Part shown: piece by piece, positions 43,000 to 52,566 of the stretch | Layout: every line of letters begins with the position of its first letter | Position numbering within the stretch: position 1 is the stretch's first letter | Assembly: GCA_041744755.1 (NCBI GenBank) | Contig: JBGTKC010000087.1 | Coordinates: 1 to 64,000, forward strand | Direction of reading: 5' to 3' | DNA from: CALDTK01 sp041744755 | GTDB taxonomy: Bacteria > Bacteroidota > Bacteroidia > Chitinophagales > Saprospiraceae | DNA: 64,000 bases | Program-made: the position numbers and the translations under genes | The notes under the pieces: model-generated | Told to the model about the DNA's origin: nothing | The model's database searches: none | The model's input: only the letters and a program-made list of their open reading frames with translations

Positions 43000-45195
43000 A
43001 TGGACATCGAATTTTTCCTTAATACGCTCCTGCGTCGCAAGTGGCTTATCATCGGCGCGTCCCTGCTCGCCGCGGTCGTCACGGTGGCGGTCATGTTGCA
43101 GTTGCCACCGGAGTACCGCGCCAACGCGCAGGTGCAGACCGGAATTATCGACTACCGTGGCGTGCGCCTCACGCGCTCGAGTGACTTCGTGCAAAAGTTC
43201 CAGGTCGACAATGCGTTCGCGAACTTGATCACCGAGATGACCGGTCGCGCCACGCTCAGCAAGCTCACGGCACGCGTCCTGATGCACGACCTCCAGGCCG
43301 ATGTCCCCTTCCGCACGGCCGACACTGAGGTTCTCTCGAAGCTGGGACTCGACCGCGAACAGGCGGCCAAGGTAGTGCTCGTCAACAAAGAAGCGGCCTC
43401 CGCAGCGTCAGACCCCATCGACGCCGCCGCCAAGGAAGCCGAGACCAACCGCCTCGCCACGGCTTACAACTACGATTTCAACAAACTCCGCGGCCTGATG
43501 CAGGTGCAGCGCCTCGGGGAGACCGACTACCTCGACATCAGCTTCAAAACCGAAAGCCCCGAGCTGAGCTACTTTCTCGTCACCGAGTATATCAAGATGT
43601 TCATCACGGACTTTAAGCTCGACCAAAGTTCTGAGGAGCTGCGCGACTTGACTTTCTACTCCGGACGAGTAGACAAGAAAAAAAGGGAAATCGACAGTCT
43701 CCAGCAGGTCGTCGACAACTACCGCCGCGGCAACTCCGTGGTCGACCTCACTGAGCAGCAGGCTTCCGTCGTGTCGCAGATCTCCCAAATCGAGATGGCC
43801 ATCGAACAACGCCGAAAGGAGATCCGTGGGTATGAAAATGCCGTGAGCCAAGTCGGGGAAGGTGCCGACAAGGGCTCCAGCGAGATCTCTCGCCGCAGGG
43901 GGTCGGTCGCTGCGGCGAACTCGGAGCTGGACCGGACCAAGCGAGAGCTCCTCGCCCTCACCGAGCAGTTGAGCGATCCCGGGGTGGACGTGGGAAGTTT
44001 GGAGCGCCGCATTGAGGACAAAAAGGCCGAACTCGACACTCGAGTCCAGCGGGTCTCAGCGCTCAAGCGCCTCGAGGATTCCCGAATCACCGACCGCGTT
44101 GAGAGCCTCCGGGACCGCGAACTCGATGCCAGCATCGAGCTGCGCGCAGCCCGGGCGGCCGTTGCCTCTATGCAGGCCGAAGCCAGTCGCCTGCGGGGGC
44201 GGGCCTCCTCGCTCGTCAACAACGAGGCCTTTCTCTCGCAGCTCAGTATCGAGCTCGAAACGCTGCGCGCAGAGTACAACAACCTCATAGGGGAGCGGGA
44301 CAAATCCGAGGTCATCTACACTCGTAGCGAGCACCCGCTGGCCGTAGTGGAGCCGCCGCAGGTACCCGAGGACCACGAGAGCCGCCAGATCCCCCTCGTG
44401 GCCGCCTTCAGCTCGGTAGCCATGGCCACGTTGATGTCGATCGGACTCTTTCTGATGGCCTTGCTCGACCGACGCCTGCGTAGCCCCGACCAGATGCGCT
44501 CGATCCTCAATCGCGATCCGGTGGTCTCGCTCGCCGCGATCGACACTAAGAAGTTTAGCCTCTCGCGTCTCTTCGGGCGCGATGCCCTACCCGAGGAGGA
44601 GCGCCGGTGGCTTGAGGGGATCCGCTCCCTGCGCTACGAGGTCGAGCAATCCGGCAGACACGTCGTGCAGGTCACGAGCCTCGTTCCAGGCGCCGGCAAG
44701 TCGATGGTGCTGGCCGGACTTGCCACCGCCCTCGGCAAGGCCAACAACCGCGTGCTGATCATCGACGCCAATTTCAAGAGCAACACCCTCAGCGCGCACA
44801 ACAACGTTACCCCGATCGCGCACCCGTTCGAGATGGGTTTCGATCCGAAACTCCTACCCCGGGCCACAGCATGGTTCGACATCACCGACATTGACGTCAT
44901 CGGCAACCTCGGGGGGAGTCGATCTCTCATGGAGGTGGTGGCGGGGACAGACCTCGCCGATAAACTGGTCTCCTTGCGCCAGCGCTACGATTACATCCTT
45001 TTAGAAAGCGCGTCCATGGACTTGTACGCCGACAGCCGCGAACTCGCCGAATACACGGAAGGCATAGTTTGTGTACTGGACGCCCGACAGAAGATCAATG
45101 CGACCGATCGCGACTCCCTCGCCTGGCTCGACGCCCAGGGGGACAAGATGCTCGGCGTGGTCCTCAACCACGTCGATCTCAAGTTGCTCAAATAA
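43000..45195 (+). CDS. Exopolysaccharide chain-length / BY-kinase-like protein
   Basis: 731 residues from MDIEFFLNTLLRRKW. A Wzz domain with helices near residues 18-36 and 466-487 encloses a coiled-coil region (about 210-420). The C-terminal cytoplasmic domain has a Walker A-like LVPGAGKSM near 560-572 and LIIDANFKSN near 585, as in CpsD/Wzc kinases. The usual Tyr-rich tail is absent (it ends NHVDLKLLK) and the second Walker motif is altered, so kinase activity is doubtful. The long open frame upstream of 43000 is leader. Confidence 0.85.
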   Translation: MDIEFFLNTLLRRKWLIIGASLLAAVVTVAVMLQLPPEYRANAQVQTGIIDYRGVRLTRSSDFVQKFQVDNAFANLITEMTGRATLSKLTARVLMHDLQADVPFRTADTEVLSKLGLDREQAAKVVLVNKEAASAASDPIDAAAKEAETNRLATAYNYDFNKLRGLMQVQRLGETDYLDISFKTESPELSYFLVTEYIKMFITDFKLDQSSEELRDLTFYSGRVDKKKREIDSLQQVVDNYRRGNSVVDLTEQQASVVSQISQIEMAIEQRRKEIRGYENAVSQVGEGADKGSSEISRRRGSVAAANSELDRTKRELLALTEQLSDPGVDVGSLERRIEDKKAELDTRVQRVSALKRLEDSRITDRVESLRDRELDASIELRAARAAVASMQAEASRLRGRASSLVNNEAFLSQLSIELETLRAEYNNLIGERDKSEVIYTRSEHPLAVVEPPQVPEDHESRQIPLVAAFSSVAMATLMSIGLFLMALLDRRLRSPDQMRSILNRDPVVSLAAIDTKKFSLSRLFGRDALPEEERRWLEGIRSLRYEVEQSGRHVVQVTSLVPGAGKSMVLAGLATALGKANNRVLIIDANFKSNTLSAHNNVTPIAHPFEMGFDPKLLPRATAWFDITDIDVIGNLGGSRSLMEVVAGTDLADKLVSLRQRYDYILLESASMDLYADSRELAEYTEGIVCVLDARQKINATDRDSLAWLDAQGDKMLGVVLNHVDLKLLK

Positions 45196-46629
45196 TTGCA
45201 CTCCTTCGCATCCGAAGTCATTGATGCCCCGGGCGTCTTCGCCCCCGAGGGAGGTCCGGCAGCGCCGAGGCGCAGTCGAGGTGAGCTCATCCGCAGTGGC
45301 CTCTACGCCATGGGCGACCGCGTAGCCGCGCTCGTCTTCGGGTTTGGCTCAATGTGGATGCTTACGCGGATGACGTCCGTGCCCCTGTTCGGGGTGTGGG
45401 TCTTCTTCCAGGGTTTCGTCGCCACGGTGGAGGTGGCGAGGAGTGGACTTATCCAGAATGCGCTAATTCGGTACCTGACGACGACAGTAGGTTCGGAGCA
45501 CGGTCGGATCTACGGAGGGGCATGGTTGCTCAATGGCGTGATTGCGCTAATTGGTGCGGCCGTCCTTTGGTTCGCAGGTGACGGGCTGGAGGTTTGGCTG
45601 CACTACGATGGCCTAGGGCTGCTTACGAAAATCTATGCGGTTACCTTCCTCGCCACCACGCCTATGTGGCAATACAACTACCTCCAGCAGTCCCACCTAG
45701 AGTTCCGGGGGCCTTTCTGGACTACTGTCCTACGGTACAGCACGATGTTCGTTTTGACGGCGGCTATGTATTTCGGCTACTACGAAGTCGATCTCGACGC
45801 GTTGGCCGTCCTCACTACCCTCGCCTACGGACAGCTCGTGGCCGCGACCCTCGGCGCCGCAATTTCGTACGCCTACGCGCGGGAGTTTTTGCCGGAAGGC
45901 GTAACCCTCGACTGGACTTGGGCGCGCAAGCTCATTGACTACGGCAAATACGTGTTCGGGACCAACCTGAGCTCCATGCTCTACAAGCAGGTCGACACCG
46001 CCATGCTGGGGGCCTTGCTCGCGAGTGCTAGCCCCGCAGCCATCTACGGGCTCGCCATCCGGATCACGAGCTTCGTCGACGTCCCGACGCTCGCGGTCGC
46101 CTCGATCGTGTTCCCCGAATCTTCGCGCGCCAGTGCCGACGGGGGGCCGAATGCGCAGGCGCGGATGTACGAACGCGCGGTGGCCGGCATCCTATCGCTG
46201 ACATTACCGGCGCTGGTGCTGGTGGGGTTGCTGCCGGGTCTGCTCGTGTCGATAGCCGGCGGCGACAAATATGCCGCATCGATCCCCGTGCTTCAGGTCA
46301 CGGTGTTATTTAGCTTATTTATCCCTTTCGCCAATCAATTCGGTACGCTGTTGGATGCCTCCGGGGCGCCGGAGCTCAATTTTCGCTACACATTGGCGGG
46401 AATGTTGCTGAATGTCGTGTTTAACTACCTGTTCATCTCCAATATGGGCGTTATCGGCGCGCCGCTCGGGACTTTGGCCACGTACGTGGTGATGTTCGCG
46501 TTCATGCAACGGCTCCTAAATAAGCGTTTTGGCGTAAGCCTCACCAACGTCGCCCGTGCGCTGCCGGCGACGTACGCCAGCCTCTTCGCGTTCGCGCGCC
46601 AAAAGCTCAAACTCCAACCCCAGCCATGA
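45196..46629 (+). CDS. Polysaccharide flippase (Wzx/MOP family)
   Basis: 477 residues with about 12 to 14 hydrophobic helices across nearly the full length and family segments such as YGLAIRITSFVDVPTLAVAS and FANQFGTLLDASGAPELNFRYTL (part: FGTLLDASGAPELNFR). It would move lipid-linked repeat units across the inner membrane. The start is uncertain: a TTG directly after the upstream stop (TAATTG) is used; the next Met in frame (45310) would cut into the first helix region. Its stop overlaps the next gene as ATGA. Confidence 0.85.
   Translation: MHSFASEVIDAPGVFAPEGGPAAPRRSRGELIRSGLYAMGDRVAALVFGFGSMWMLTRMTSVPLFGVWVFFQGFVATVEVARSGLIQNALIRYLTTTVGSEHGRIYGGAWLLNGVIALIGAAVLWFAGDGLEVWLHYDGLGLLTKIYAVTFLATTPMWQYNYLQQSHLEFRGPFWTTVLRYSTMFVLTAAMYFGYYEVDLDALAVLTTLAYGQLVAATLGAAISYAYAREFLPEGVTLDWTWARKLIDYGKYVFGTNLSSMLYKQVDTAMLGALLASASPAAIYGLAIRITSFVDVPTLAVASIVFPESSRASADGGPNAQARMYERAVAGILSLTLPALVLVGLLPGLLVSIAGGDKYAASIPVLQVTVLFSLFIPFANQFGTLLDASGAPELNFRYTLAGMLLNVVFNYLFISNMGVIGAPLGTLATYVVMFAFMQRLLNKRFGVSLTNVARALPATYASLFAFARQKLKLQPQP
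45897..45910 (+). repeat. TTTT hairpin motif copy, GCC-GGAA-GGC
   Basis: Reads TTTTGCCGGAAGGC, preceded by T; sense within the flippase gene (coding FLPEG). Confidence 0.65.
46526..46540 (+). repeat. GTTTT hairpin motif copy, GGC-GTAA-GCC
   Basis: Reads GTTTTGGCGTAAGCC, sense near the end of the flippase gene (coding RFGVS). Confidence 0.8.
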
Positions 46630-47870
46630 ATACGTCAACTCTCCCGGACATCGTCTTCTACGCCATGCAGCCCTGGGAAAACGAGTACCCGAGCCCGAGC
46701 CTCGGCCTCGCGCGGGCGCTCGCCGTCCATACCCGCGTATGGTACGTGTCGCAGCCGCCGACCTGGCGTGACGTACTGACGGGTTCGAGTAAACGCTCGC
46801 GACCAGCCGGGGTCTACGCCGAACGAGGGGAGCAGGACTCGACGGTGCAAGTGGTCGAACTTCCGGCGATTCTCCCGGTCAATGCCCTGCCGCCCTCATC
46901 AAAGATCTACGACATCCTGCGGGCGAGGGTCGACGTGGCCCTCAACAGATCACTGCGCCAGGTGATGCTCGAGCACGGCGTTGGCGACTTCCTCTGGATC
47001 AATATGTTTGCCCCGACGCAGTTTGTCACCGTCGACCTCCACCGCCCAGCGCTGTCGCGGACCTACTACACGATCGACGCCCTCGAGACCAACTGGTACA
47101 CCGGACGCCACGGGCCCCGGTACGAGGCCATCCAGTGCGCCCACTCCGACATGGCCCTGGGCACCGGTAGTCAGCTAGGCAAACTCCTCGTGAGCTACAC
47201 CACGGACGACGGCACCGTCAGCATCGCCCCCGATCGCGTCCACGTCCTTCCGAACGCGATGGCGGCCGATATCTACCTCGAGAACACGGACGATCCCGAA
47301 CCGGCGGACCTGCGAGGCATCCCGCACCCGAGGGTAGGCTTCGTCGGCAACCTCGACGACGGCCGCATCGACTACGCCGGTCTGCTGGCTTTCGCCAAAA
47401 CCCGCCCCGACGTACAGTTGGTGTTCGTCGGACCGTGGAACCACGACGCCGCCACGAAGCAGGCTTTCGACGCCACGCCGAACATACACCTGCTCGGTCG
47501 CCGCGACCAGCGCGAGTGCCCGGCCTACCTGCGGAACTACGACATCTGCATGATCCCGTTCGCGATCAATGACCAGACGGCGGCTATATACCCCCTGAAG
47601 ATCAATGAGTACCTCGCGATTGGCAAGCCGGTGCTCGCGACGCCCTTCAGCGAGGACATTCAAGACTTCCGGCGGAACATCACGCTCGCCCCGATCGAAG
47701 ACTGGGGCAAGTTGGTGGAAGTGACCATCGACGGCCACACGGACGCACAGCGGGATGCGAACGTCAAGCGCGCCTCCGAGAACACCTGGGCCGACAGAGC
47801 CGTGCAATTTTTGGACCTTGCGGGCTACGCGACGGCGCGGTCGCTACAGCCCTCCCCACAAACGATATGA
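46626..47870 (+). CDS. Family 1-type glycosyltransferase
   Basis: 414 residues, GT-B fold. The C-terminal donor domain shows RVGFVGNLDDGRIDYAGLLA, then FVGPWN and PLKINEYLAIGKPVLATPFS, the usual donor-binding region. It would add a sugar to the lipid-linked exopolysaccharide unit. The ATGA overlaps at both ends (46626 with the flippase, 47867 with the small peptide) show tight translational coupling in the operon. Confidence 0.87.
   Translation: MNTSTLPDIVFYAMQPWENEYPSPSLGLARALAVHTRVWYVSQPPTWRDVLTGSSKRSRPAGVYAERGEQDSTVQVVELPAILPVNALPPSSKIYDILRARVDVALNRSLRQVMLEHGVGDFLWINMFAPTQFVTVDLHRPALSRTYYTIDALETNWYTGRHGPRYEAIQCAHSDMALGTGSQLGKLLVSYTTDDGTVSIAPDRVHVLPNAMAADIYLENTDDPEPADLRGIPHPRVGFVGNLDDGRIDYAGLLAFAKTRPDVQLVFVGPWNHDAATKQAFDATPNIHLLGRRDQRECPAYLRNYDICMIPFAINDQTAAIYPLKINEYLAIGKPVLATPFSEDIQDFRRNITLAPIEDWGKLVEVTIDGHTDAQRDANVKRASENTWADRAVQFLDLAGYATARSLQPSPQTI
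47387..47401 (-). repeat. GTTTT hairpin motif copy, GGC-GAAA-GCC
   Basis: Reads GTTTTGGCGAAAGCC on the minus strand, antisense in the glycosyltransferase gene (coding AFAKT). Confidence 0.8.
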
Positions 47871-47974
47871 AAGAGCGCGACCTCAGTCGGATGCAGGCCC
47901 TACAGCAGATCGTCGCGATCGCACTCGTGGTAACCCTGCTCGTGGGCTACTTCCTGAAGTGCGTTTTTATCTAA
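47867..47974 (+). CDS. 35-residue single-pass membrane peptide in the exopolysaccharide operon
   Basis: An ATG inside the glycosyltransferase stop (ATGA, 47867-47870) opens a 35-codon frame ending TAA at 47972-47974, 4 bp before the next ATG. The product begins MKERDLSRMQALQQ and continues as one hydrophobic helix (about residues 15-30) with a Cys near the end. The tight packing at both ends argues that it is translated. I do not recognise it; it could assist the polymerase or flippase. Confidence 0.6.
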   Translation: MKERDLSRMQALQQIVAIALVVTLLVGYFLKCVFI

Positions 47975-47978
47975 CCCT

Positions 47979-49496
47979 ATGAATTTACCGACGACTGGAC
48001 GGACCGAGGGCGCACTCTCGGCTAGCCTCACGGACAAGCTGCCCTGGCTGTTTGCCGCCGTGCTACTGGTGGCATTCGGCCTCATGGTCGGCGTTCTGGA
48101 ATGGCGATTTGCCATTATGGGGATGGCTGCCCTGACGGTGGCGCCGCTGTTCCTCTTCGGGTTCCTACGGCTCGACATTGGCGTACTCTTCACGCTGTTG
48201 ATTGGCTTTTCCGTGGAGTTCGTCCGCAAATACTCTGATGCGCCTATCGGGGTGGCCCTAGATGGACTTACGCTCGTGTTTGCCCTCAGTATGCTCGCGG
48301 GAATCGCCAAGTCTAGGGAGTTTGCCGCCGCCAGGCACCCGATCAGCGTAATGGTTTTAATCTGGTTATACTACTGCGCCGTGCAGGCCATAAACCCCGA
48401 ACCTACGGCCCACCGGATGGCCTGGTTGTATACCGTTCGTTCGCTCGGCGGTCTCATGTTTCTCTATTTCGTAGCGGTCTATGGTTTAGATACACTCCCT
48501 AAAGTGAAGCGTGCCATAAAAGCGATATTGGCCCTGGGCACACTTGCAGCGTTTTATGGTCTGAAGCAAGAGTTCCTGGGCTTTAGCCCCCAAGAGCTCG
48601 CCTGGCTGTACTCAGATGAGTTGCGTCTCGAGCTCATCCAACAGTGGGGTCGCCTCAGGATCTTTAGCTTTTTCAGCGACCCTACCACCCTCGGCATCGT
48701 GATGGCCTACCTGACGTGCATGTGTGTCGCCTTGCTGTTCGGCCCTTACAAGGTATGGCAGAAAGCGATTCTGGCGATCGGGGCGGTCGCGATGGTCGCC
48801 GCGATGGCGTACGCTGGATCCCGCACTCCGATCGTCGTTTTGCCGGCAGGCCTCTTCTTCTTCGTCATCCTGATGCCGAAGCGAAACGTCTTGCTCATCA
48901 CCGCGGTACTATTTACGTTCGGGACTCTGGCCATGCTTAAGTCGTCGAGCAATCCAGTAATGTTCCGCATTCAGTCGGCCTTCAAGCCCGGCGAGGATGC
49001 GTCCGTTCAGGTACGGATGGACAACCAGCGCTTCGTGCAGCCCTTCATCCAATCGCACCCCGTGGGATCGGGCTTGGGGACGACCGGCGAATGGGGTCGG
49101 CGTTTCGCGCCGAACTTTTGGCTTGCGCACTTCGCGCACGATAGCGGGTTGGTGCGTATCGCCGTGGAGGCTGGTTACGTGGGTCTCTTGATCTACGAGG
49201 TCTTCCTCGGCGTGGTTCTAATTAGTGGGATACGGCAAGTCTTCAGGGTCCGCGATCCCGTGATCAAGAATTTGAGCGTCGCAATAGTATTAGTCATGTT
49301 TTGCCTGACGCTAGCGAGCTACCCGCAGGAGGCGATCCCGATGCTGCCGAGTTCAATTATTTTCTACATTCTGCTGGCTTGCCTGGTCCGTCTCGACTAC
49401 TTCGACAAGCAGGAGCGTATCCTAGCCGGCAGGGGTGTGGAGAACGCCCGAGCTGCCGTCCCTACGCGGCACACGCCCGCCGCGCTGACGGTCTAA
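47979..49496 (+). CDS. O-antigen ligase / Wzy-type polymerase family protein
   Basis: 505 residues with 11 or 12 hydrophobic helices and a large periplasmic loop near residues 330-395 containing SHPVGSGLGTTGEWG and AHDSGLVRIAVEAGYVGLLI, the Wzy_C signature. In this operon it is most likely the polysaccharide polymerase rather than a lipopolysaccharide ligase. It follows the 35-residue peptide by 4 bp. Confidence 0.87.
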   Translation: MNLPTTGRTEGALSASLTDKLPWLFAAVLLVAFGLMVGVLEWRFAIMGMAALTVAPLFLFGFLRLDIGVLFTLLIGFSVEFVRKYSDAPIGVALDGLTLVFALSMLAGIAKSREFAAARHPISVMVLIWLYYCAVQAINPEPTAHRMAWLYTVRSLGGLMFLYFVAVYGLDTLPKVKRAIKAILALGTLAAFYGLKQEFLGFSPQELAWLYSDELRLELIQQWGRLRIFSFFSDPTTLGIVMAYLTCMCVALLFGPYKVWQKAILAIGAVAMVAAMAYAGSRTPIVVLPAGLFFFVILMPKRNVLLITAVLFTFGTLAMLKSSSNPVMFRIQSAFKPGEDASVQVRMDNQRFVQPFIQSHPVGSGLGTTGEWGRRFAPNFWLAHFAHDSGLVRIAVEAGYVGLLIYEVFLGVVLISGIRQVFRVRDPVIKNLSVAIVLVMFCLTLASYPQEAIPMLPSSIIFYILLACLVRLDYFDKQERILAGRGVENARAAVPTRHTPAALTV

Positions 49497-49557
49497 TATT
49501 TGCACGCCTCTCTCCCGGGTGGCAATTCCGACCTCATGCCATAATTATGCAGCACCC

Positions 49558-50295
49558 ATGAAGTACTTAATCCTTATTCAAATCGGCCTCGCAGGCGGTC
49601 TACTGCTCGGGAGTACAAGTTCGTGGGCGCAGCAGATGGACCTCGACCGAGTCGTCCCCCCACTGGAGAGTAATCCGCGGACGCTTGAGGACTATTTGGT
49701 CCAGCAGGCGTGGTCCAACAACGGGCAGCGTCGAGAACTCGAGGGTGAGGTAGTCGTCCTCGAGGCGGAGGCCGACCTGGTCGACCGCTCGTGGCTGGAT
49801 CAGATCGGTACAAATCTCAACTTCTCAAGCCAAAGCCAAGAGTTCGCTTTCGTTGGTAACAGCTATACGGGACCTGGCTTCAATGTTGGCCTGTCGCTGA
49901 ACCTCGGAGGCTTCGTTAATCAGAAAGGCAGGAGTCGTGTGGCTGACGCCAAAACTGAAGTGGCGCGCACACGCATCGACCAGGAGAAGCCCTCCATCCG
50001 CGGTGAGGTGGAACTCACGCTCGAGGCCGTCGAGACGACTCGTGAGTTGCTCAGGATTCGCCGCCGCGCCGAGGTCGACGCGGAGACCAACTACACCCTC
50101 GTACAAAGCCTCTACGAACAGGGGAAGGCCCAATTCGAAGACTTGGCCCAGGCCAGCGAAGTATTTTTCCAGGCCGTCAGCGCTACGGCCTTGGCGAAAT
50201 CGAATCAGACTCGCGCCACGATCGAGCTCCAAACCATCACGGGGCTCACCGCACAGCAGATCGAGGACGCGCGGCGCAAGTACGCCGTGAAGTAG
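49558..50295 (+). CDS. Short TolC-like outer membrane protein
   Basis: 245 residues with a signal peptide (MKYLILIQIGLAGGLLLGST then SSWAQ). The mature part has one beta pair (FNVGLSLNLGGFV) and long helices with heptad character (about 110-245, TRELLRIRRRAEVDAETNYT). TolC proteins usually have two such repeats in 420 or more residues, so this is about half length. The last gene of the exopolysaccharide operon; it may form an export channel as a hexamer or interact with the Wzz protein. Confidence 0.75.
   Translation: MKYLILIQIGLAGGLLLGSTSSWAQQMDLDRVVPPLESNPRTLEDYLVQQAWSNNGQRRELEGEVVVLEAEADLVDRSWLDQIGTNLNFSSQSQEFAFVGNSYTGPGFNVGLSLNLGGFVNQKGRSRVADAKTEVARTRIDQEKPSIRGEVELTLEAVETTRELLRIRRRAEVDAETNYTLVQSLYEQGKAQFEDLAQASEVFFQAVSATALAKSNQTRATIELQTITGLTAQQIEDARRKYAVK
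49941..49955 (-). repeat. Variant GTTTT hairpin motif, GGC-GTCA-GCC
   Basis: Reads GTTTTGGCGTCAGCC on the minus strand; loop GTCA. Antisense in the TolC-like gene (coding ADAKT). Confidence 0.45.
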
Positions 50296-50307
50296 ACGGG
50301 TGGTAAG

Positions 50308-52521
50308 CTAGTCCGCGGTCATCAGCTCAAAGCCCGGCGCGCCGATCCGGCAGAACATTAGGAACGAGCGCGCCGGTAGCTTGACTTTTGCGTCCGCCCT
50401 GTATATCTGGCCACTGTCGACGTGCCCGCCGAAGGTGTCGACCACGAGCGACCAGCTCGTCTTGACCGGGTCGCCGGGTAGGTGGAACACCAGCGGCTCC
50501 CAGTGGCTATTGACGATCTGGAGGAAGACATCGTCGCGGATGCGGACACCCTTAACGTCGTACTCGTCCATCGCCTCACCGTTAAGGAGTATCCCGAGAC
50601 ACTTGTTGCGCGGGTTTTGCCACTCCGCATCGCTCATCTCCCGCCCGTCGGGCCGGATCCAGAGGATGTCGCTCACGTCGCTCTCTGGCATGGGGCGACC
50701 GGTGAAGAAGCCGCGCCGCCGCAGCACTGGGTTCTCCTGCCGCAGCTTAATGAGGGCTTTCACGAAAAGGTGAAGTCGGGTCTGCTCCTCCGACCAGTCC
50801 CAGTCGAGATAGCTCACCGCACTGTCCTGGCAGTAGGCATTGTTGTTGCCGAGCTGCGTACGTCCGCACTCGTCCCCCATCGCTAGCATTGGCACGCCCT
50901 GGCTGAGGAACAGCGTCGAGAGGAAATTTCGCTGCTGACGCGCGCGCAGCTTTCGGATCGTCGAGTTGTCGGTGGGACCCTCGACGCCGCAGTTCCAGCT
51001 TTCGTTGTGGTTGTCGCCGTCGCGGTTGTCCTCGCCGTTCGCGAGATTATGCTTGTCGTTGTATGCCACCAGGTCGGCGAGCGTAAATCCATCGTGCGAG
51101 GTCACGAAGTTGATGGAGGCCATGGGCGTACGACCGTTCGCCTTGTACAAGTCACTCGAGCCCGTGAAGCGGTACGCAAGTTCGGGGACCTTGCCCTCCG
51201 CTCCTCGCCAGAAGCCGCGGACGCAGTCGCGGAACTTGCCGTTCCACTCCGCCCAGCCGATGGGGAAGTTTCCGACCTGGTAGCCGCCGGGGCCTACGTC
51301 CCACGGTTCGGCGATGAGTTTGACGCGCGAGATGATCGGGTCCTGGTGGATGGTGTCCAAGAAGACTGACAGTTTGCCGACGTCAAATAGGCCGCGCGCT
51401 AAGGCCGCGGCAAGGTCGAAGCGGAAGCCGTCGACGTGCATCTCAGTCACCCAGTAACGTAGGCTGTCCATGACGAGCTGCAGTACGCGCGGCTCAACCA
51501 TGTTGAGGGTATTGCCCGTGCCTGTGTAGTCGGTGTAGACGGTCCTGTCTTCAGGGTCGAGTCGATAGTAGCCGCGGTTATCGACGCCCTTGAGGTTGAG
51601 GAAAGGACCGAGGTAGTTGCCCTCCCCGGTATGATTGTAGACGACGTCGAGGATCACCTCCAGACCAGCGGCATGCAAGGTCTTCACCATGGCCTTGAAC
51701 TCCCGGACCTGGTCGTTGCCGCCGGGCTTACTGGAATACTCGTTGTGCGGGGCGAAATAACTAAGCGTATTGTAGCCCCAGTAGTTGCGCAGCTTGAGGT
51801 CGTGCAGGCGGTGGTCCTGCACGAAGTGGTGTACCGGCAGCAGTTCCACGCTCGTCACGCCGAGGTCCAGCAGGTACTCCAACACCACTGGGTGCGCCAA
51901 GCCGGCATAAGTCCCGCGGATGGCTGGCGGGACGCGATCGTTGAGGGCCGTGAAGCCCTTCACGTGGAGCTCGTAAATGATCGTATCTTGCATTGGGACG
52001 CGCGGTCGCGTGTCCTCCCCCCAGTCGAAGTCGTCATCGATCACGACCGACTTACAGATATGCGCATCGTTGCGGCTCAGGTCCTGCAGCAGTCGCGCGG
52101 CTGCCCCCTTGCCGCCTCGCTGGTAAGAGTACATCTCCGGGCCCCAGACGATGTCCCCCTCGATGGCCTTGGCGTATGGGTCCACGAGGAGCTTGTACGG
52201 ATTGAACTGCCGCCCCTTTTCGGGTGCCCACTCGCCGTACACCCGGAACCCGTAGAGCGTCCCTGCCGATACTCCGGGTACGAAGATGTGCCACACGTGT
52301 TCGGTCTGGTCACGCATCGAGAAGCGCATCTTCTCGACGTCGGGCTCCTCTGGAGAGAAGAGACACAAGTCGACCCCGGTGGCGCGGAGGCTGTAGACCG
52401 CGAAATTCGTACCGCCGTCGCGGTGCGTCGCCCCGAGCGGGTAGGGCTCGCCGGGCCAGGGGTGGGTGGTGCGCCAGGCGCTAACTTGGGCGTCGAAGTC
52501 GGGGTGAAGTAGGGTGTGCAT
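50308..52521 (-). CDS. glgX: Glycogen debranching enzyme GlgX (copy 1)
   Basis: 737 residues. N-terminal CBM48-like domain, then a GH13 barrel with VHVKGFTALNDRVP region, DVVYNHTGEGN, nucleophile in HVDGFRFDLAAAL, acid in LIAEPWDVGPGGY and NFVTSHDGFTL. GlgX removes alpha-1,6 branches from phosphorylase-limit glycogen. It is last in the operon, 45 bp after treY. A second GlgX with close sequence opens the same operon at 59152. Confidence 0.92.
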   Translation of the reverse strand: MHTLLHPDFDAQVSAWRTTHPWPGEPYPLGATHRDGGTNFAVYSLRATGVDLCLFSPEEPDVEKMRFSMRDQTEHVWHIFVPGVSAGTLYGFRVYGEWAPEKGRQFNPYKLLVDPYAKAIEGDIVWGPEMYSYQRGGKGAAARLLQDLSRNDAHICKSVVIDDDFDWGEDTRPRVPMQDTIIYELHVKGFTALNDRVPPAIRGTYAGLAHPVVLEYLLDLGVTSVELLPVHHFVQDHRLHDLKLRNYWGYNTLSYFAPHNEYSSKPGGNDQVREFKAMVKTLHAAGLEVILDVVYNHTGEGNYLGPFLNLKGVDNRGYYRLDPEDRTVYTDYTGTGNTLNMVEPRVLQLVMDSLRYWVTEMHVDGFRFDLAAALARGLFDVGKLSVFLDTIHQDPIISRVKLIAEPWDVGPGGYQVGNFPIGWAEWNGKFRDCVRGFWRGAEGKVPELAYRFTGSSDLYKANGRTPMASINFVTSHDGFTLADLVAYNDKHNLANGEDNRDGDNHNESWNCGVEGPTDNSTIRKLRARQQRNFLSTLFLSQGVPMLAMGDECGRTQLGNNNAYCQDSAVSYLDWDWSEEQTRLHLFVKALIKLRQENPVLRRRGFFTGRPMPESDVSDILWIRPDGREMSDAEWQNPRNKCLGILLNGEAMDEYDVKGVRIRDDVFLQIVNSHWEPLVFHLPGDPVKTSWSLVVDTFGGHVDSGQIYRADAKVKLPARSFLMFCRIGAPGFELMTAD

Positions 52522-52566
52522 CGCGTGACCCTGCCGCCGGGCCTAGGGCTTATTTGGCGGCCCAAG

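Noticed and set aside
51631..52512. 293-residue plus-strand frame opposite glgX copy 1
   Set aside because: Mirror frame with no signal, domain or start context; the opposite strand has intact GH13 catalytic motifs.
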